From assembly GCA_937924995.1 (NCBI GenBank), contig CALEXY010000013.1, positions 62,001 to 126,000 of the forward strand: 64,000 nt of DNA. Reading direction: 5' to 3'. Both the position numbers and the translations under genes were made by a program. Below are positions 51,041 through 60,240 of this stretch, one piece after another. Source of the DNA: an uncultured Candidatus Saccharibacteria bacterium. GTDB taxonomy: Bacteria; Patescibacteriota; Saccharimonadia; Saccharimonadales; Saccharimonadaceae. The number at the start of each line of letters is the position of its first letter. Position 1 is the stretch's first letter. The notes under the pieces were generated by a model. That model did no database searches, had not been told where the DNA came from, and was given only the letters and a program-made list of their open reading frames with translations.

Positions 51041-52545
51041 TGAAAAAAATCGATTTTAAAACCATGCATCTTTCTGATATTCCTGATGTGATTAAAAGTA
51101 TTTTTACTGGTGAAACCGATAATGAAATGATGACGGGGCAAACCGGTAAATATGAAATTAACTTGGTGCCAGATATCAAGACGGATATGCTGAAGCTAAT
51201 GAAGCTACGCAATATGATTGTGTTTGGTTGTGTGGTGGTGATTATTGCTTCATCGGTTTTTACGGCGTTTCTGGCGATTTTTAAGGGCGCCCAGGATTTG
51301 ACAATTGCAAGTCAGGGAAAGCATATCGAGAATCTTTCAAATACAATTAACCAATATTCGGAATTGCCAGATTTCTTAAATATCCAAGATCAATTGGCAA
51401 AATTGAAATCGATTAACGATAATCGTTCAGTGTTGTCGCGAGTTTTTCCGGTGTTAAAAAATCTTTTTCCAACCAATAAAGATACGATTAAAATTTCGGA
51501 TTTGAATGTGAATCTTTCGACTTCGACGATAAATTTTGATGCGCAAGCCAATGCGGGGGAAGAACCATACATTGATTACCGCGTACTGGAATCATTTAAG
51601 AAATCAGTGAATTTGATGAAATATGATTATGGACGTTATGTGGATGCACAGGGAAATTTGATTCCATCACGTTGTATTGAGGAAACGGATGCCGCGGGTA
51701 ATATTTTGACCGATAATGGTAATACTTATGCGATTTGGAAGCGCGGTTTAACAGATTGTGACCCTTCACGAAATGATCATCAAAAGAAATCAGCTTTGAC
51801 TCAGTCAAATAATAATTCGAATGTTTCGAACACAAACTTAAAGAGTGATTTTGGCAAAGTAAAATCTAAATCAAATGTTTCAGATGATGTTGAACATGTG
51901 GAAAATACGGAAAAGAGTGGCAATGTAGAGAATAATGGCGATGTGGTCAAGACAGATATTCAGACAATTATTCCAGACGAAAAGATTTGGCGTAGCCCAC
52001 TATTTGATCTTTGGTATAAGCACGAAAAAATGCGTACGGCGGATGACGGCATTCAAGATACGCTTGATACTAACGCAGAAGTTTCGGAATCGGAAGTGAA
52101 TGGTGTGAAGACTCGCACGCAAAAAATTAAGAATGTGAAAAATTACATCTATACACCTTCGATGGGATTGGACGGTAAAATTTCGAGCGTGCCTCACTTC
52201 GAAAGTAGCTGTATTACTTATAAGGGCGAAAAGAACGGTGATAATGTGAAATGGTCAGCGGAAAATAAATGTAAGATGGTGCCAAACGGCATTCGTGTGA
52301 CGGATTCTTCGAACGGTCGTGATTCAAGCTCGAATTTAGTTTTGCGTTTCTCGACAATTATTAATGTGGACCCAGAACTTTTCAAGTTTACTAATAAACA
52401 CATTTTGACATTCGGCCCTTCAGGTCAAAACGTAACCGACTCTTATCTCCAAGTGGAAGGTATGTTCGCAGCACCAGCGAAGGATTGTGCAAAAGATGAT
52501 GCGGAATGTGTGGGTCAGAAAACTTCAGCAGGAACAAACAATTAA
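51040..52545 (+). CDS. pilN: PilN-like pilus inner-membrane protein (enlarged)
   Basis: 501 residues, more than twice a typical PilN (about 190). A cytoplasmic N-terminus carries the PilM-binding-like motif YEINLVPDIKTD (INLLP in classical PilN). One membrane helix follows (about 60-85), then a coiled-coil and ferredoxin-like region (about 95-200). The extra C-terminal about 300 residues are extracytoplasmic and Asn/Asp/Ser-rich, with paired cysteines (SRCIEETDAAGN, GLTDCDPS, ESSCITYK, ENKCKMVP). Assigned by order and motif. An AAGAAGG site precedes the next gene. Confidence 0.82.
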   Translation: MKKIDFKTMHLSDIPDVIKSIFTGETDNEMMTGQTGKYEINLVPDIKTDMLKLMKLRNMIVFGCVVVIIASSVFTAFLAIFKGAQDLTIASQGKHIENLSNTINQYSELPDFLNIQDQLAKLKSINDNRSVLSRVFPVLKNLFPTNKDTIKISDLNVNLSTSTINFDAQANAGEEPYIDYRVLESFKKSVNLMKYDYGRYVDAQGNLIPSRCIEETDAAGNILTDNGNTYAIWKRGLTDCDPSRNDHQKKSALTQSNNNSNVSNTNLKSDFGKVKSKSNVSDDVEHVENTEKSGNVENNGDVVKTDIQTIIPDEKIWRSPLFDLWYKHEKMRTADDGIQDTLDTNAEVSESEVNGVKTRTQKIKNVKNYIYTPSMGLDGKISSVPHFESSCITYKGEKNGDNVKWSAENKCKMVPNGIRVTDSSNGRDSSSNLVLRFSTIINVDPELFKFTNKHILTFGPSGQNVTDSYLQVEGMFAAPAKDCAKDDAECVGQKTSAGTNN

Positions 52546-52557
52546 AGAAGGTAAAAA

Positions 52558-53544
52558 ATGAGCGAATTAATTTTAACAAAACGCGTACGAATTAATAAAA
52601 TTAGGCAACAAATTACCTTGATTGTTTTGGCAGCTTCGGTCTGTTTCGGGGTTTGTTTGGTGCTTTCAGTTTACTTTATTAAATATATGAGTTTTAATGG
52701 CAAGGTAATTGCGGCGCGAGATACTTCAATTAATAATTATTATCAGACGATTAAGAACGTTGGTATCTGTGAAGATACGGATAAGGATGGTAAATATAAC
52801 GATAAGGAACTGGCGAAATGTGATCCAAATAAGGTGGACGTTTCGAAGTTAGCTAATACGTTGCGTTACAACGCTTTGGTGACGATGGCAAATAACACGA
52901 ATTTGGAATCGATTGCGAGAGACGGTCAGAAGAGTTGTTTTGATGAAAATAAAAATCGTATCGATTATTCGAAGCTGTATTTGAATTCAAAAACCGATAA
53001 CGAAAAAGCTTACAATCTCAATATGATCAAGATGTGTTCGGCACTGCGGGTAATTCCAGATGCGTTGCCAGCACAGAAGAATGATGAGGCACTTTTAGCT
53101 TCCATTAACCAGATTTTCCTTTTGTCGGGATTTGAGCCGGAACAATTATCACCAGGGAATTCATATAAGAATAGTGGAATTGTCGGTGTTTCAACGATTC
53201 CAGTTTCGATTTCGGTAAAGAAAGACGAAAAAGATACAATGAAAGTGCTCTCGAATTTGGAAAAATCAATTCGTTCATTCAATATTGAAAGTGCGCAGAT
53301 TAAATGGAGTTCGAATTTAACTACCAAATCTTCGAGACTTGAATTAACTGCTCAAGGCGCGGCTTATTACACGAAGGGTGCGGCGGTGCGTGAAAAAGAT
53401 TCGACGGTTTATGCTTCGGGTAAGGCTCGCACACAAGAATCAAAAGACAAGGCAGACGCGGCAGCAAAGAAGAAGGCGGAAGAAAAAGCCAAGAAGCAGG
53501 CGGAAGAAGAAAAGAAAAAGCAGGAAAAGGAGGACGAGAAATGA
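52558..53544 (+). CDS. pilO: PilO-like protein with an EF-hand-like loop
   Basis: 328 residues. One membrane helix (about 20-42), a coiled coil, then an exported domain and a Lys/Glu/Ala C-terminal helix (about 285-328). Residues 71-88 read C-E-D-T-D-K-D-G-K-Y-N-D-K-E-L-A-K-C: a canonical 12-residue EF-hand loop (D73, D75, D77, G78, N81, E84) bracketed by two cysteines. PilO normally pairs with PilN; the calcium-type loop is not part of classical PilO. It overlaps the next gene by four bases. Confidence 0.8.
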   Translation: MSELILTKRVRINKIRQQITLIVLAASVCFGVCLVLSVYFIKYMSFNGKVIAARDTSINNYYQTIKNVGICEDTDKDGKYNDKELAKCDPNKVDVSKLANTLRYNALVTMANNTNLESIARDGQKSCFDENKNRIDYSKLYLNSKTDNEKAYNLNMIKMCSALRVIPDALPAQKNDEALLASINQIFLLSGFEPEQLSPGNSYKNSGIVGVSTIPVSISVKKDEKDTMKVLSNLEKSIRSFNIESAQIKWSSNLTTKSSRLELTAQGAAYYTKGAAVREKDSTVYASGKARTQESKDKADAAAKKKAEEKAKKQAEEEKKKQEKEDEK

Positions 53545-54011
53545 GACGCTCAGACATCTTTACGGTAACCTTTATAGCGAGCGTGGGGGTCTTACTAACA
53601 TTTATCGCTTGTAGTTTCTTGCTGGGCGATCCAGATACGCGTTATTTAAAACATAAGACGATTGGTAAAATTACGGCAGATTTGACGAGCCCTGATCCGG
53701 AAGTCTTCAATGTGGATGCGATTAACCCAACGGTAGAAGTTTACGTTGGTAGTTGTGAAGACGTGGACCGTAACGGAATTTTGGATCGCGCCGAATTAGT
53801 GGCTTGTGGTCGTGCTACGCCAGAAACTGCGGCAGAGGAAGAAAAGAAAGAAAAAGCCGCGGAAGAGAAAAAAGAAGAGACCAAGAAAACTTCTGACAGT
53901 GAAGAGGAAGATTCTAAGTCGAAGACAGATTCAGATAAAACTTCTGAGAGTGAAAAACAATCGAAAAATGAAGCTTCAGATAAGACTTCAGAAACTAAGA
54001 AAGAAAATTAA
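53541..54011 (+). CDS. Single-pass pilus-operon protein with EF-hand-like loop and acidic/basic tail
   Basis: 156 residues. One membrane helix (about 9-28), then about 60 exported residues. At 72-89 it has C-E-D-V-D-R-N-G-I-L-D-R-A-E-L-V-A-C, the same cysteine-bracketed EF-hand-like loop as the preceding PilO-like protein (D74, D76, N78, G79, D82, E85). The rest is a Lys/Glu/Ser low-complexity tail. It occupies the position of PilP but is not alike in sequence. Coupled to pilO by an ATGA overlap. Confidence 0.72.
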   Translation: MRRSDIFTVTFIASVGVLLTFIACSFLLGDPDTRYLKHKTIGKITADLTSPDPEVFNVDAINPTVEVYVGSCEDVDRNGILDRAELVACGRATPETAAEEEKKEKAAEEKKEETKKTSDSEEEDSKSKTDSDKTSESEKQSKNEASDKTSETKKEN

Positions 54012-54022
54012 AGGAAAAGATT

Positions 54023-55774
54023 TTGTTTACACATGACTCGCAAGAAAAAGTAATTCAGCTCTTGATTAAAGAAGGGTTGGTTTTTGAGTCGGATGTAAAA
54101 AGAGTAGTAGAAGAGGCAGAGAAACGTAAACAGCCGTTACTAGCTAATTTGGTAGCGCAAAAAATTTGCGATGCGGAAACAATTTCGCATGCCACGGCGG
54201 TAATTATGAATGTGCCGTATGTGAGACTACATAACGTAAAAATGGACCGCGAGATTTTGACTTTGCTGCCTTATGATGTAGTTTCGAGATTGATGGTGGT
54301 GCCACTAGGGGAGAAGAACGGGGTGCTTTATGTGGCGATGCTGGATGTGTCGAACGTGCAGCAGATTGATTATCTTTCGACTTTGACGCAGAAGCAAATT
54401 CGCGGCATGGTGGCCAGTGAGGCAGGAATTAAAAGTGCGATTGCTCAGTATCAGGGAGATTTTCGGGCGGTAGAAAAAGCGGTTAAAAGTAGCGACGAGG
54501 AAGATGCGAGTTCTTCGAGCGTAAAAACTATTACACAGGATTCGCCGATTTCGAAGGCACTAACTACGATTTTGGATTATGCGACAAAAACAAAGGCTTC
54601 GGATATTCATATTGAACCACTGGAAGCGGCCTTAGTGGTGCGCTGTCGTATCGATGGTGTGTTGCGTAAGGTGATGGAATTGCCGAAATCGATTGAACCA
54701 GCACTAGTTTCAAGAATTAAGATTTTAGCGAACTTGAAAATTGATGAACACCGCGTACCACAGGATGGTCAGTTTACAGTGTCGGTGGAAGGTACGGAAA
54801 TCGATTTGCGTATCGCGGTTTCACCGGTGATTTGGGGTGAGCAGGTAGTGATTCGTATTTTGGATAAGAGTGGCACGACGCTCGACATTGAACAGATGGG
54901 TATGACGGGGCATGCGCTGGCGATGGTGCAGCGGGGAATTGAACGTCCGAATGGTATGATTTTGACTTCTGGTCCGACCGGTTCTGGTAAGTCGACCACA
55001 CTTTATGCTTTGATTAAAAGAATTAAATCGGACAAAATTAACATCGTGACCCTAGAAGATCCGGTCGAATATAAGATGGACGGGGTGAACCAAATTCAGG
55101 TGAATGTGGATGCAGGTCTAACTTTTGCGGCGGGTCTTCGTAGTATTTTGCGTCAGGACCCGGATGTAGTGATGGTTGGGGAGATTCGTGATGCGGAGAC
55201 TGCAAATTTGGCAGTACAGGCGGCCTTGACTGGACACTTGGTATTTTCGACTTTGCACACCAACTCAGCGGCAGGTATTTTGCCAAGGCTTCTGGATATG
55301 GGGATTGAGCCATTTCTTTTAGCTTCGACCTTAAATACGGTGATCGGTCAGCGTCTAGTGAGGCGTGTGGCGCCGAAGCGAGAAGTGGTGCATTCGACAG
55401 AAATGGAAACTAAGCAGATTAATGATTTGGTGGCTAAATTATTGCCACAAAGTCAGGAACAGGTGGCGATGGTCTCGGAAGATTTGGGTTATCCGGGACT
55501 GCCGGTGGTAAATCCAAATGGCTACTCGATGATGAGGGGAATTGATGAAAGGGAAACACCGGGTGGATATAAGGGGCGTGCAGGTCTTTATGAAACGATT
55601 GAGATTGACGATGATATTCAGAAAATGATTGTGAAACGCGCAACTTCTTCAGAGATTATGCAACTCGCGAAAGAAAAAGGGACTTTGACGATGCGACAAG
55701 ACGGAATGTTAAAGGCGCTGACTGGGGTGACGACCGTAAGTGAAGTGAACCGCGTAGCATCAGATTTGGCGTAG
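54023..55774 (+). CDS. pilB: Type IV pilus extension ATPase PilB
   Basis: Hexameric ATPase that drives pilin polymerisation. 583 residues; TTG start at 54,023 with AAGGAAAAG before it (no in-frame ATG is nearby). N1/MshEN-type domain 1-150 (LLPYDVVSRLMVVPLGEKNG). Walker A near 316-323 (SGPTGSGKSTTLYA), Asp box TLEDPVEYK, Walker B region RQDPDVVMVGEIRDAETAN and His box HLVFSTLHTNSA. The zinc tetracysteine insert of many PilB proteins is absent (RRVAPKREVVH). Confidence 0.95.
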   Translation: MFTHDSQEKVIQLLIKEGLVFESDVKRVVEEAEKRKQPLLANLVAQKICDAETISHATAVIMNVPYVRLHNVKMDREILTLLPYDVVSRLMVVPLGEKNGVLYVAMLDVSNVQQIDYLSTLTQKQIRGMVASEAGIKSAIAQYQGDFRAVEKAVKSSDEEDASSSSVKTITQDSPISKALTTILDYATKTKASDIHIEPLEAALVVRCRIDGVLRKVMELPKSIEPALVSRIKILANLKIDEHRVPQDGQFTVSVEGTEIDLRIAVSPVIWGEQVVIRILDKSGTTLDIEQMGMTGHALAMVQRGIERPNGMILTSGPTGSGKSTTLYALIKRIKSDKINIVTLEDPVEYKMDGVNQIQVNVDAGLTFAAGLRSILRQDPDVVMVGEIRDAETANLAVQAALTGHLVFSTLHTNSAAGILPRLLDMGIEPFLLASTLNTVIGQRLVRRVAPKREVVHSTEMETKQINDLVAKLLPQSQEQVAMVSEDLGYPGLPVVNPNGYSMMRGIDERETPGGYKGRAGLYETIEIDDDIQKMIVKRATSSEIMQLAKEKGTLTMRQDGMLKALTGVTTVSEVNRVASDLA

Positions 55775-55818
55775 TGAAGATAAAAAAGTTTATGGTAAAA
55801 TAAAGATAAGAGGTAAAT

Positions 55819-56970
55819 ATGCAAGAAAATCAAGCACAGACGAGCGTACGTTCAGCAGCCGCAGCACAGGCCGCCGCAGCCGCTTCATCACCAACTGCCG
55901 TGCCAACTTCGGTGAAAATTGAAACATTATTAGAGGCTTGTATCAAGCACGGGGCTTCGGACTTGCATATTCAGGTGGGATTGCCACCAATCTTACGTAT
56001 TGATGGCTCACTGGTACCAATTCCAAACACGCCGATTTTGACCACGGAAATTGTCGATACTTTGATTTTCTCGACACTAGATTCAATGCAACGTGAAACT
56101 TTGGCGAAAGATAAGGAATTTGATTATTCATTTGCTTTTGGAGAAATTGCACGTTTTCGTGTGAACGCTTTTAATGAAAAAGGACACCTTGCAGCGGCCT
56201 TTCGTTTGATTCCAACTAAGATGCCAACGATCGAAGAGTTAGGTATGCCACAGGTAATTTCGGGTTTTGCAGATTATCCACGTGGTTTGGTTTTGGTGAC
56301 GGGTCCAACTGGTTCTGGTAAATCGACGACACTGGCGGCAATTATTAATAAGATTAATAGCGAAAAATCGGTACATATTTTGACAATTGAAGACCCGATT
56401 GAGTTTACCCATAAATCGAAGCGAAGTTTGGTGGCACAGCGTGAAGTACACTACGATACTTATTCGTTTAGTCGAGCCTTGAAGTCGGCTCTACGTGAAG
56501 ACCCGGATGTGGTATTACTCGGTGAGATGCGTGACCTTGAAACGATTAGTGCGGCGATTACAATTGCAGAAACTGGTCACTTGGTGTTCGCGACACTACA
56601 TACCAACTCAGCGGCGCAATCGGTGGATCGTATGATTGACGTGTTCCCAGCAGAACAACAACCGCAAATTCGTTCACAGCTGGCGGGGATTTTGATGGCG
56701 GTTTGTTCGCAGCGTCTAGTGCCAGCGATCGGTGGTGGCCGTGTTTGTGCGGCAGAAATTATGGTGGCGAATACGGCAATTCGTTCGATTATCCGTGAAG
56801 GTAAAACTCACCAACTGGATACGGCAATCCAAACTGGTGCTTCAGAAGGAATGCAGACCATGGATCGTACCTTGGCGAAATTAGTCCAACAGGGAACGGT
56901 GACTTATGATAGTGCAAGAGAATATGCAGTGGACGTGCGTGAATTTGAAAGGATTGTGAAAGGCGCCTAA
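55819..56970 (+). CDS. pilT: Type IV pilus retraction ATPase PilT
   Basis: Disassembles the pilus, giving retraction force. 383 residues with an Ala-rich N-terminal extension of about 30. ASDLHIQVGLPPILRIDG opens the family domain. Walker A is near 163-170 (VTGPTGSGKSTTLAA), the Asp box TIEDPIEFTHKS, Walker B DPDVVLLGEMRDLETI and the His box HLVFATLHTNSAAQ. The PilT-specific AIRSIIREGKTHQLDTAIQT is present, separating it from PilB and PilU. It overlaps pilC by one base. Confidence 0.96.
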   Translation: MQENQAQTSVRSAAAAQAAAAASSPTAVPTSVKIETLLEACIKHGASDLHIQVGLPPILRIDGSLVPIPNTPILTTEIVDTLIFSTLDSMQRETLAKDKEFDYSFAFGEIARFRVNAFNEKGHLAAAFRLIPTKMPTIEELGMPQVISGFADYPRGLVLVTGPTGSGKSTTLAAIINKINSEKSVHILTIEDPIEFTHKSKRSLVAQREVHYDTYSFSRALKSALREDPDVVLLGEMRDLETISAAITIAETGHLVFATLHTNSAAQSVDRMIDVFPAEQQPQIRSQLAGILMAVCSQRLVPAIGGGRVCAAEIMVANTAIRSIIREGKTHQLDTAIQTGASEGMQTMDRTLAKLVQQGTVTYDSAREYAVDVREFERIVKGA

Positions 56971-58181
56971 TGAACCGATATATTTATAAGGCCCGCGATA
57001 GTAAGTCGGGTGCAATTATTAAGGGTGTAATTCAGGCAGAGAATGAACGCGCCGCGGGAAAGCTTTTGATTGAGCGTGGTTACACACCAGATACGGTGAC
57101 GGAAGATACTTCGGGTGACAGTTTTTTTGATAAATTTAAAAACAAAGTTACCACGAAAGATAAAATCGTTTTCACCAGGCAATTTTCGACTTTGATTGGG
57201 GCGGGTTTACCACTTTCGAATTCTTTAAGGGTTTTGATTGAGCAAACCGAGAGTAAACCAATGCGTCGGGTGACGGAATCGATTTTGGCGGACGTGGAAG
57301 CGGGTAAGAGTTTGACGCAGGCATGTGCGAAATTTCCAGACGTATTTAATCGAATTTATTTGGCACTTTTAAAAGCCGGTGAATCTTCTGGTACGTTGGA
57401 TAAATCTTTAAGACGACTAGCCGATCAGCAAGAAAAAGATCACGCGATGGTAATGAGAATTAAAAACTCTTTGACTTATCCGGCGATTGTGCTCGCGGTA
57501 ATTATTGCGGTGTTGGTTTTCATGGTGATTGCGGTGGTGCCACAGGTGCAACAGCTTTACCATGACCTGGGGAAGGATTTACCGATGATTACTAAGTTAT
57601 TGGTAGAGCAAACGAATTTCTTGGTGAATATGTGGTGGTTAGTAACGATTGTAATTGGTTTGACTATTTACTTCGTATTTCAATTTGTACGCACGGATAG
57701 TGGACGTCATGTCCTGGCGAGGATTAAATTAAATATTCCGGTATTTAAATCGATGTTTTGGCGTCTATATAATGGACGTTTTGCGCGTACGGCGGAAAAC
57801 TTGCTTTCGACGGGTGTGTCGATTCAGGATACTTTAGCAATTTCAGCCGAAGCGATTAATAACTTGATTATGGAAGAAGAAATTAAGGATGTTTCAGAGA
57901 AGGTGAAGCAGGGTAAAACGCTGTCGGCATCACTAAAGGAACTAGATTATATTTTGCCATTACTCCCACAAATGGCGGCAATTGGTGAAGAATCTGGTAA
58001 AATTGATGAAATGCTGGGTAAGGCAGCGAACGTCTACGAAGACGAATTAGATCAGCAAATTAATACAATTTCGACATTGATTGAACCAATTATGTTGGTG
58101 ATTATGGCTTTGATGGTGGCAGTAATTATTGCCGGTGTGCTTATGCCGATTTACCAATTGGTGTCGCAAATTCAGAAATAG
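56970..58181 (+). CDS. pilC: Type IV pilus platform protein PilC (GspF family)
   Basis: Inner-membrane platform that turns PilB/PilT motion into pilin insertion. 403 residues with two GspF repeats: FTRQFSTLIGAGLPLSNSLR and NGRFARTAENLLSTGVSIQD. Membrane helices lie at about 168-192, 215-238 and 375-398. The cytoplasmic opening YKARDSKSGAIIKG is typical. It follows pilT with a TAATG overlap and ends the pilus gene run. No pilin (PilA), prepilin peptidase (PilD) or secretin is in the window, and none is expected to need an outer membrane. Confidence 0.95.
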   Translation: MNRYIYKARDSKSGAIIKGVIQAENERAAGKLLIERGYTPDTVTEDTSGDSFFDKFKNKVTTKDKIVFTRQFSTLIGAGLPLSNSLRVLIEQTESKPMRRVTESILADVEAGKSLTQACAKFPDVFNRIYLALLKAGESSGTLDKSLRRLADQQEKDHAMVMRIKNSLTYPAIVLAVIIAVLVFMVIAVVPQVQQLYHDLGKDLPMITKLLVEQTNFLVNMWWLVTIVIGLTIYFVFQFVRTDSGRHVLARIKLNIPVFKSMFWRLYNGRFARTAENLLSTGVSIQDTLAISAEAINNLIMEEEIKDVSEKVKQGKTLSASLKELDYILPLLPQMAAIGEESGKIDEMLGKAANVYEDELDQQINTISTLIEPIMLVIMALMVAVIIAGVLMPIYQLVSQIQK

Positions 58182-58188
58182 AGGCAAA

Positions 58189-58644
58189 ATGAGAAAATTA
58201 TGGACAGATGGAAGTGCGTCACCGAATCCGGGGCCGGGGGGGTTTTCTGTAATTGAAGACAAAAAACCGGTAGCAATGGGGCGAGAAGATTTGACGACAA
58301 ATATCCGAATGGAGGGTTCGGCAATTCTCGAGGCCTTAAAGGTATTAGACGGTGAGGAAGCGGAAATTTGGACTGATTCGGAATTTTGGATTAATGTGCT
58401 GACAAAATGGGCGCCAGGTTGGGAAAAGAATGGTTGGAAAAAGAAAAGTGGTCCAATTAAAAATCTGAGCTTAGTAAAAAAAGTGTTCAAAGCTTACAGG
58501 GAAGCAAACGCGAAATTGGTTTGGGTGCGTGGCCATAATGGTACGGTAGAAAATGAATTGGCTGACGAATGGGCGAATAAAGCACGAGAAAATATAAACT
58601 ATCCTGGGCTAGAAATTTTAACGGTGGAAACGAGTGAAGAATGA
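58189..58644 (+). CDS. rnhA: Ribonuclease HI
   Basis: Removes RNA from RNA-DNA hybrids. The start is the ATG at 58,189 (GAGG 5 bases before it); a longer frame from 58,129 overlaps pilC. 151 residues. Catalytic acidic residues: D in KLWTDGSASPNPGPGG, E in RMEGSAILEALKVL, D in IWTDSEFWINVL and D in VENELADEWANKA. The handle region (WEKNGWKKKSGPIKN) is present, so it is a type 1A enzyme. It overlaps the next gene by four bases. Confidence 0.96.
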   Translation: MRKLWTDGSASPNPGPGGFSVIEDKKPVAMGREDLTTNIRMEGSAILEALKVLDGEEAEIWTDSEFWINVLTKWAPGWEKNGWKKKSGPIKNLSLVKKVFKAYREANAKLVWVRGHNGTVENELADEWANKARENINYPGLEILTVETSEE

Positions 58645-59183
58645 AAAAAATTATTGTCAAAGCAGAAGTAAAGGATGTCGATAAGCTAGAAAATCGTTTG
58701 ATGAATTTGGGTTATGATTTTGATCCAATGTATTGGCAGCACTCGCGAATTTTTGTGCCACGAAATTATGAAGAACACAATAATTTTGCTCGCATGATTC
58801 TAAGGATGGACGTGAAGGCAGTGGATCGACCGGCGCGTTACAGCCTGATTTGTAAGAGGCATCTCGAAAAATCGAAGATTGATTTAGTGCATGAAACTTT
58901 GGTTTCGAGTTATGCAGAAGCGGCGAATATTTTATTGCAGATGGGTTTGATTATTCAGTCGGAAGTTTCGCGAACCCGTCAGGAAGTGGTGCTGGAGAAT
59001 GGTATTACCATTTACCTTGATCAAATCGAGCATGGCCGAAAATCTTATATTAAGTTCGAGGCGGTTTTGGAAAATGAATCAGAGGCCGAAGAAATACGAA
59101 ACCGCATTGAAGTCTTGATGATGGACTTAAATATTTTGCCAGATTTAGTAGTAAAAGATACTTACGGCGAAACAGCGAAGTAA
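58641..59183 (+). CDS. CYTH-domain protein (triphosphate tunnel metalloenzyme family)
   Basis: 180 residues. The family binds triphosphorylated substrates in a beta tunnel; members are class IV adenylate cyclases or thiamine/inorganic triphosphatases. The N-terminal K-A-E-V-K (residues 7-11) fits the E-x-E-x-K-type motif only loosely. SRTRQEVVLENGITIYLDQI, SYIKFEAVLENE and the C-terminal VKDTYGE are typical CYTH strands. The degenerate first motif leaves activity uncertain. Coupled to rnhA by an ATGA overlap. Confidence 0.75.
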   Translation: MKKIIVKAEVKDVDKLENRLMNLGYDFDPMYWQHSRIFVPRNYEEHNNFARMILRMDVKAVDRPARYSLICKRHLEKSKIDLVHETLVSSYAEAANILLQMGLIIQSEVSRTRQEVVLENGITIYLDQIEHGRKSYIKFEAVLENESEAEEIRNRIEVLMMDLNILPDLVVKDTYGETAK

Positions 59184-59219
59184 AAGTGTGCTAAACTAAT
59201 AGAAAAATAGTGAGGTGAT

Positions 59220-60239
59220 ATGGATTCCGAAAAGACTGAAATTACGAATTCTGAAATTCGAAAATTGAATGATTTTGATGTATTTTTGTGGGCGAACGAA
59301 CTTGATGAAGTAAAAAATAATGTGTCGTGTGAACTATTTTTGTTCAATAAAAACTACACACCGTTTAAGATTCGCTATTCTGAAAAATTAACCAATTCAG
59401 TGAAGCAAATGTTTATGGGGGAGGCGATTGCTTATGTGATTTCGGGCGCAGAAAAAGGTTTGGAATGCCGTGAGTATGAAAAATCAGATGGGGAAAACAA
59501 AGTGATTTATCGCACCGATCTTTCGAAGGTGATTCGAGCGGAGAGTCTGCTTAATTTGATTGAAAAAGAATATAAGGATATCGACTATTTCACGGATAAT
59601 GAACATCAATTTAAGAAAATGAAGGGAATTATCGCGAAGTTTTCTTATCCAGGTGGCGACGATGGTACGAAAGTTTTCTATATCGCGAAGGGTATTTCCG
59701 CAGCCTCAGCTTTGAGTGCGAAAACTTCTTGGGAATTGAATGGGGAAAGCTTTGAGCCATTCTCGGCGGAGGTGGCTTTGAAGATGCCAGACGATAATCA
59801 GGTGGCCTTTGTCGATGGATCGGTAGTGATTTTTAATCAGACGAAGTTTGAAAATCTTTTCCAGTACGATTTTAAGTCGCAGATGTTGGCGGAAGCAAAG
59901 GCGAAGGAGATTGAAGAAAAATACAAACTATCTTTTGCGGAAGGTTTGACCTTGAATGCGCTTTTGATGGATAAAAAACCATTGGTGAAGAAGTTGCAAG
60001 ACATGAATATCGAAGAGCAGATGTCGCAAGAACAATTGGTGGACTATGCGGATGAGATGAAACTCGAACTTATGACCGATGATGATGGTGCGATTATCAT
60101 GATGGATGACAAGGATTTGACAATGTTTGTGAATCTCTTGAATGAAGATTATTATGTTTCACCAATTAACGGTAAGCGCTACGAAATTAAGTCAAAGAAA
60201 TTATTAAACGAGCCGGAAGGCGAACCACCAAGAGGCTAA
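59220..60239 (+). CDS. DUF4868 (KwaB-like) protein
   Basis: 339 residues, no signal or membrane helix. The C-terminal block NLLNEDYYVSPINGKRYEIK, and the preceding VAFVDGSVVIFNQTKFENLF with following LAEAKAKEIEEKYKL, match the pattern of DUF4868, the family of KwaB in the two-gene Kiwa phage-defence system. KwaA, the membrane partner, is not adjacent. It has a GAGGTGA ribosome site and a probable own promoter. The family call is from memory of motifs, not a search. Function could be defence or an unrelated house-keeping role. Confidence 0.6.
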   Translation: MDSEKTEITNSEIRKLNDFDVFLWANELDEVKNNVSCELFLFNKNYTPFKIRYSEKLTNSVKQMFMGEAIAYVISGAEKGLECREYEKSDGENKVIYRTDLSKVIRAESLLNLIEKEYKDIDYFTDNEHQFKKMKGIIAKFSYPGGDDGTKVFYIAKGISAASALSAKTSWELNGESFEPFSAEVALKMPDDNQVAFVDGSVVIFNQTKFENLFQYDFKSQMLAEAKAKEIEEKYKLSFAEGLTLNALLMDKKPLVKKLQDMNIEEQMSQEQLVDYADEMKLELMTDDDGAIIMMDDKDLTMFVNLLNEDYYVSPINGKRYEIKSKKLLNEPEGEPPRG

Positions 60240-60240
60240 A

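Noticed and set aside
58129..58188. Upstream start of rnhA inside pilC
   Set aside because: The extra 20 residues are out-of-frame pilC sequence; GAGG precedes the ATG at 58,189.
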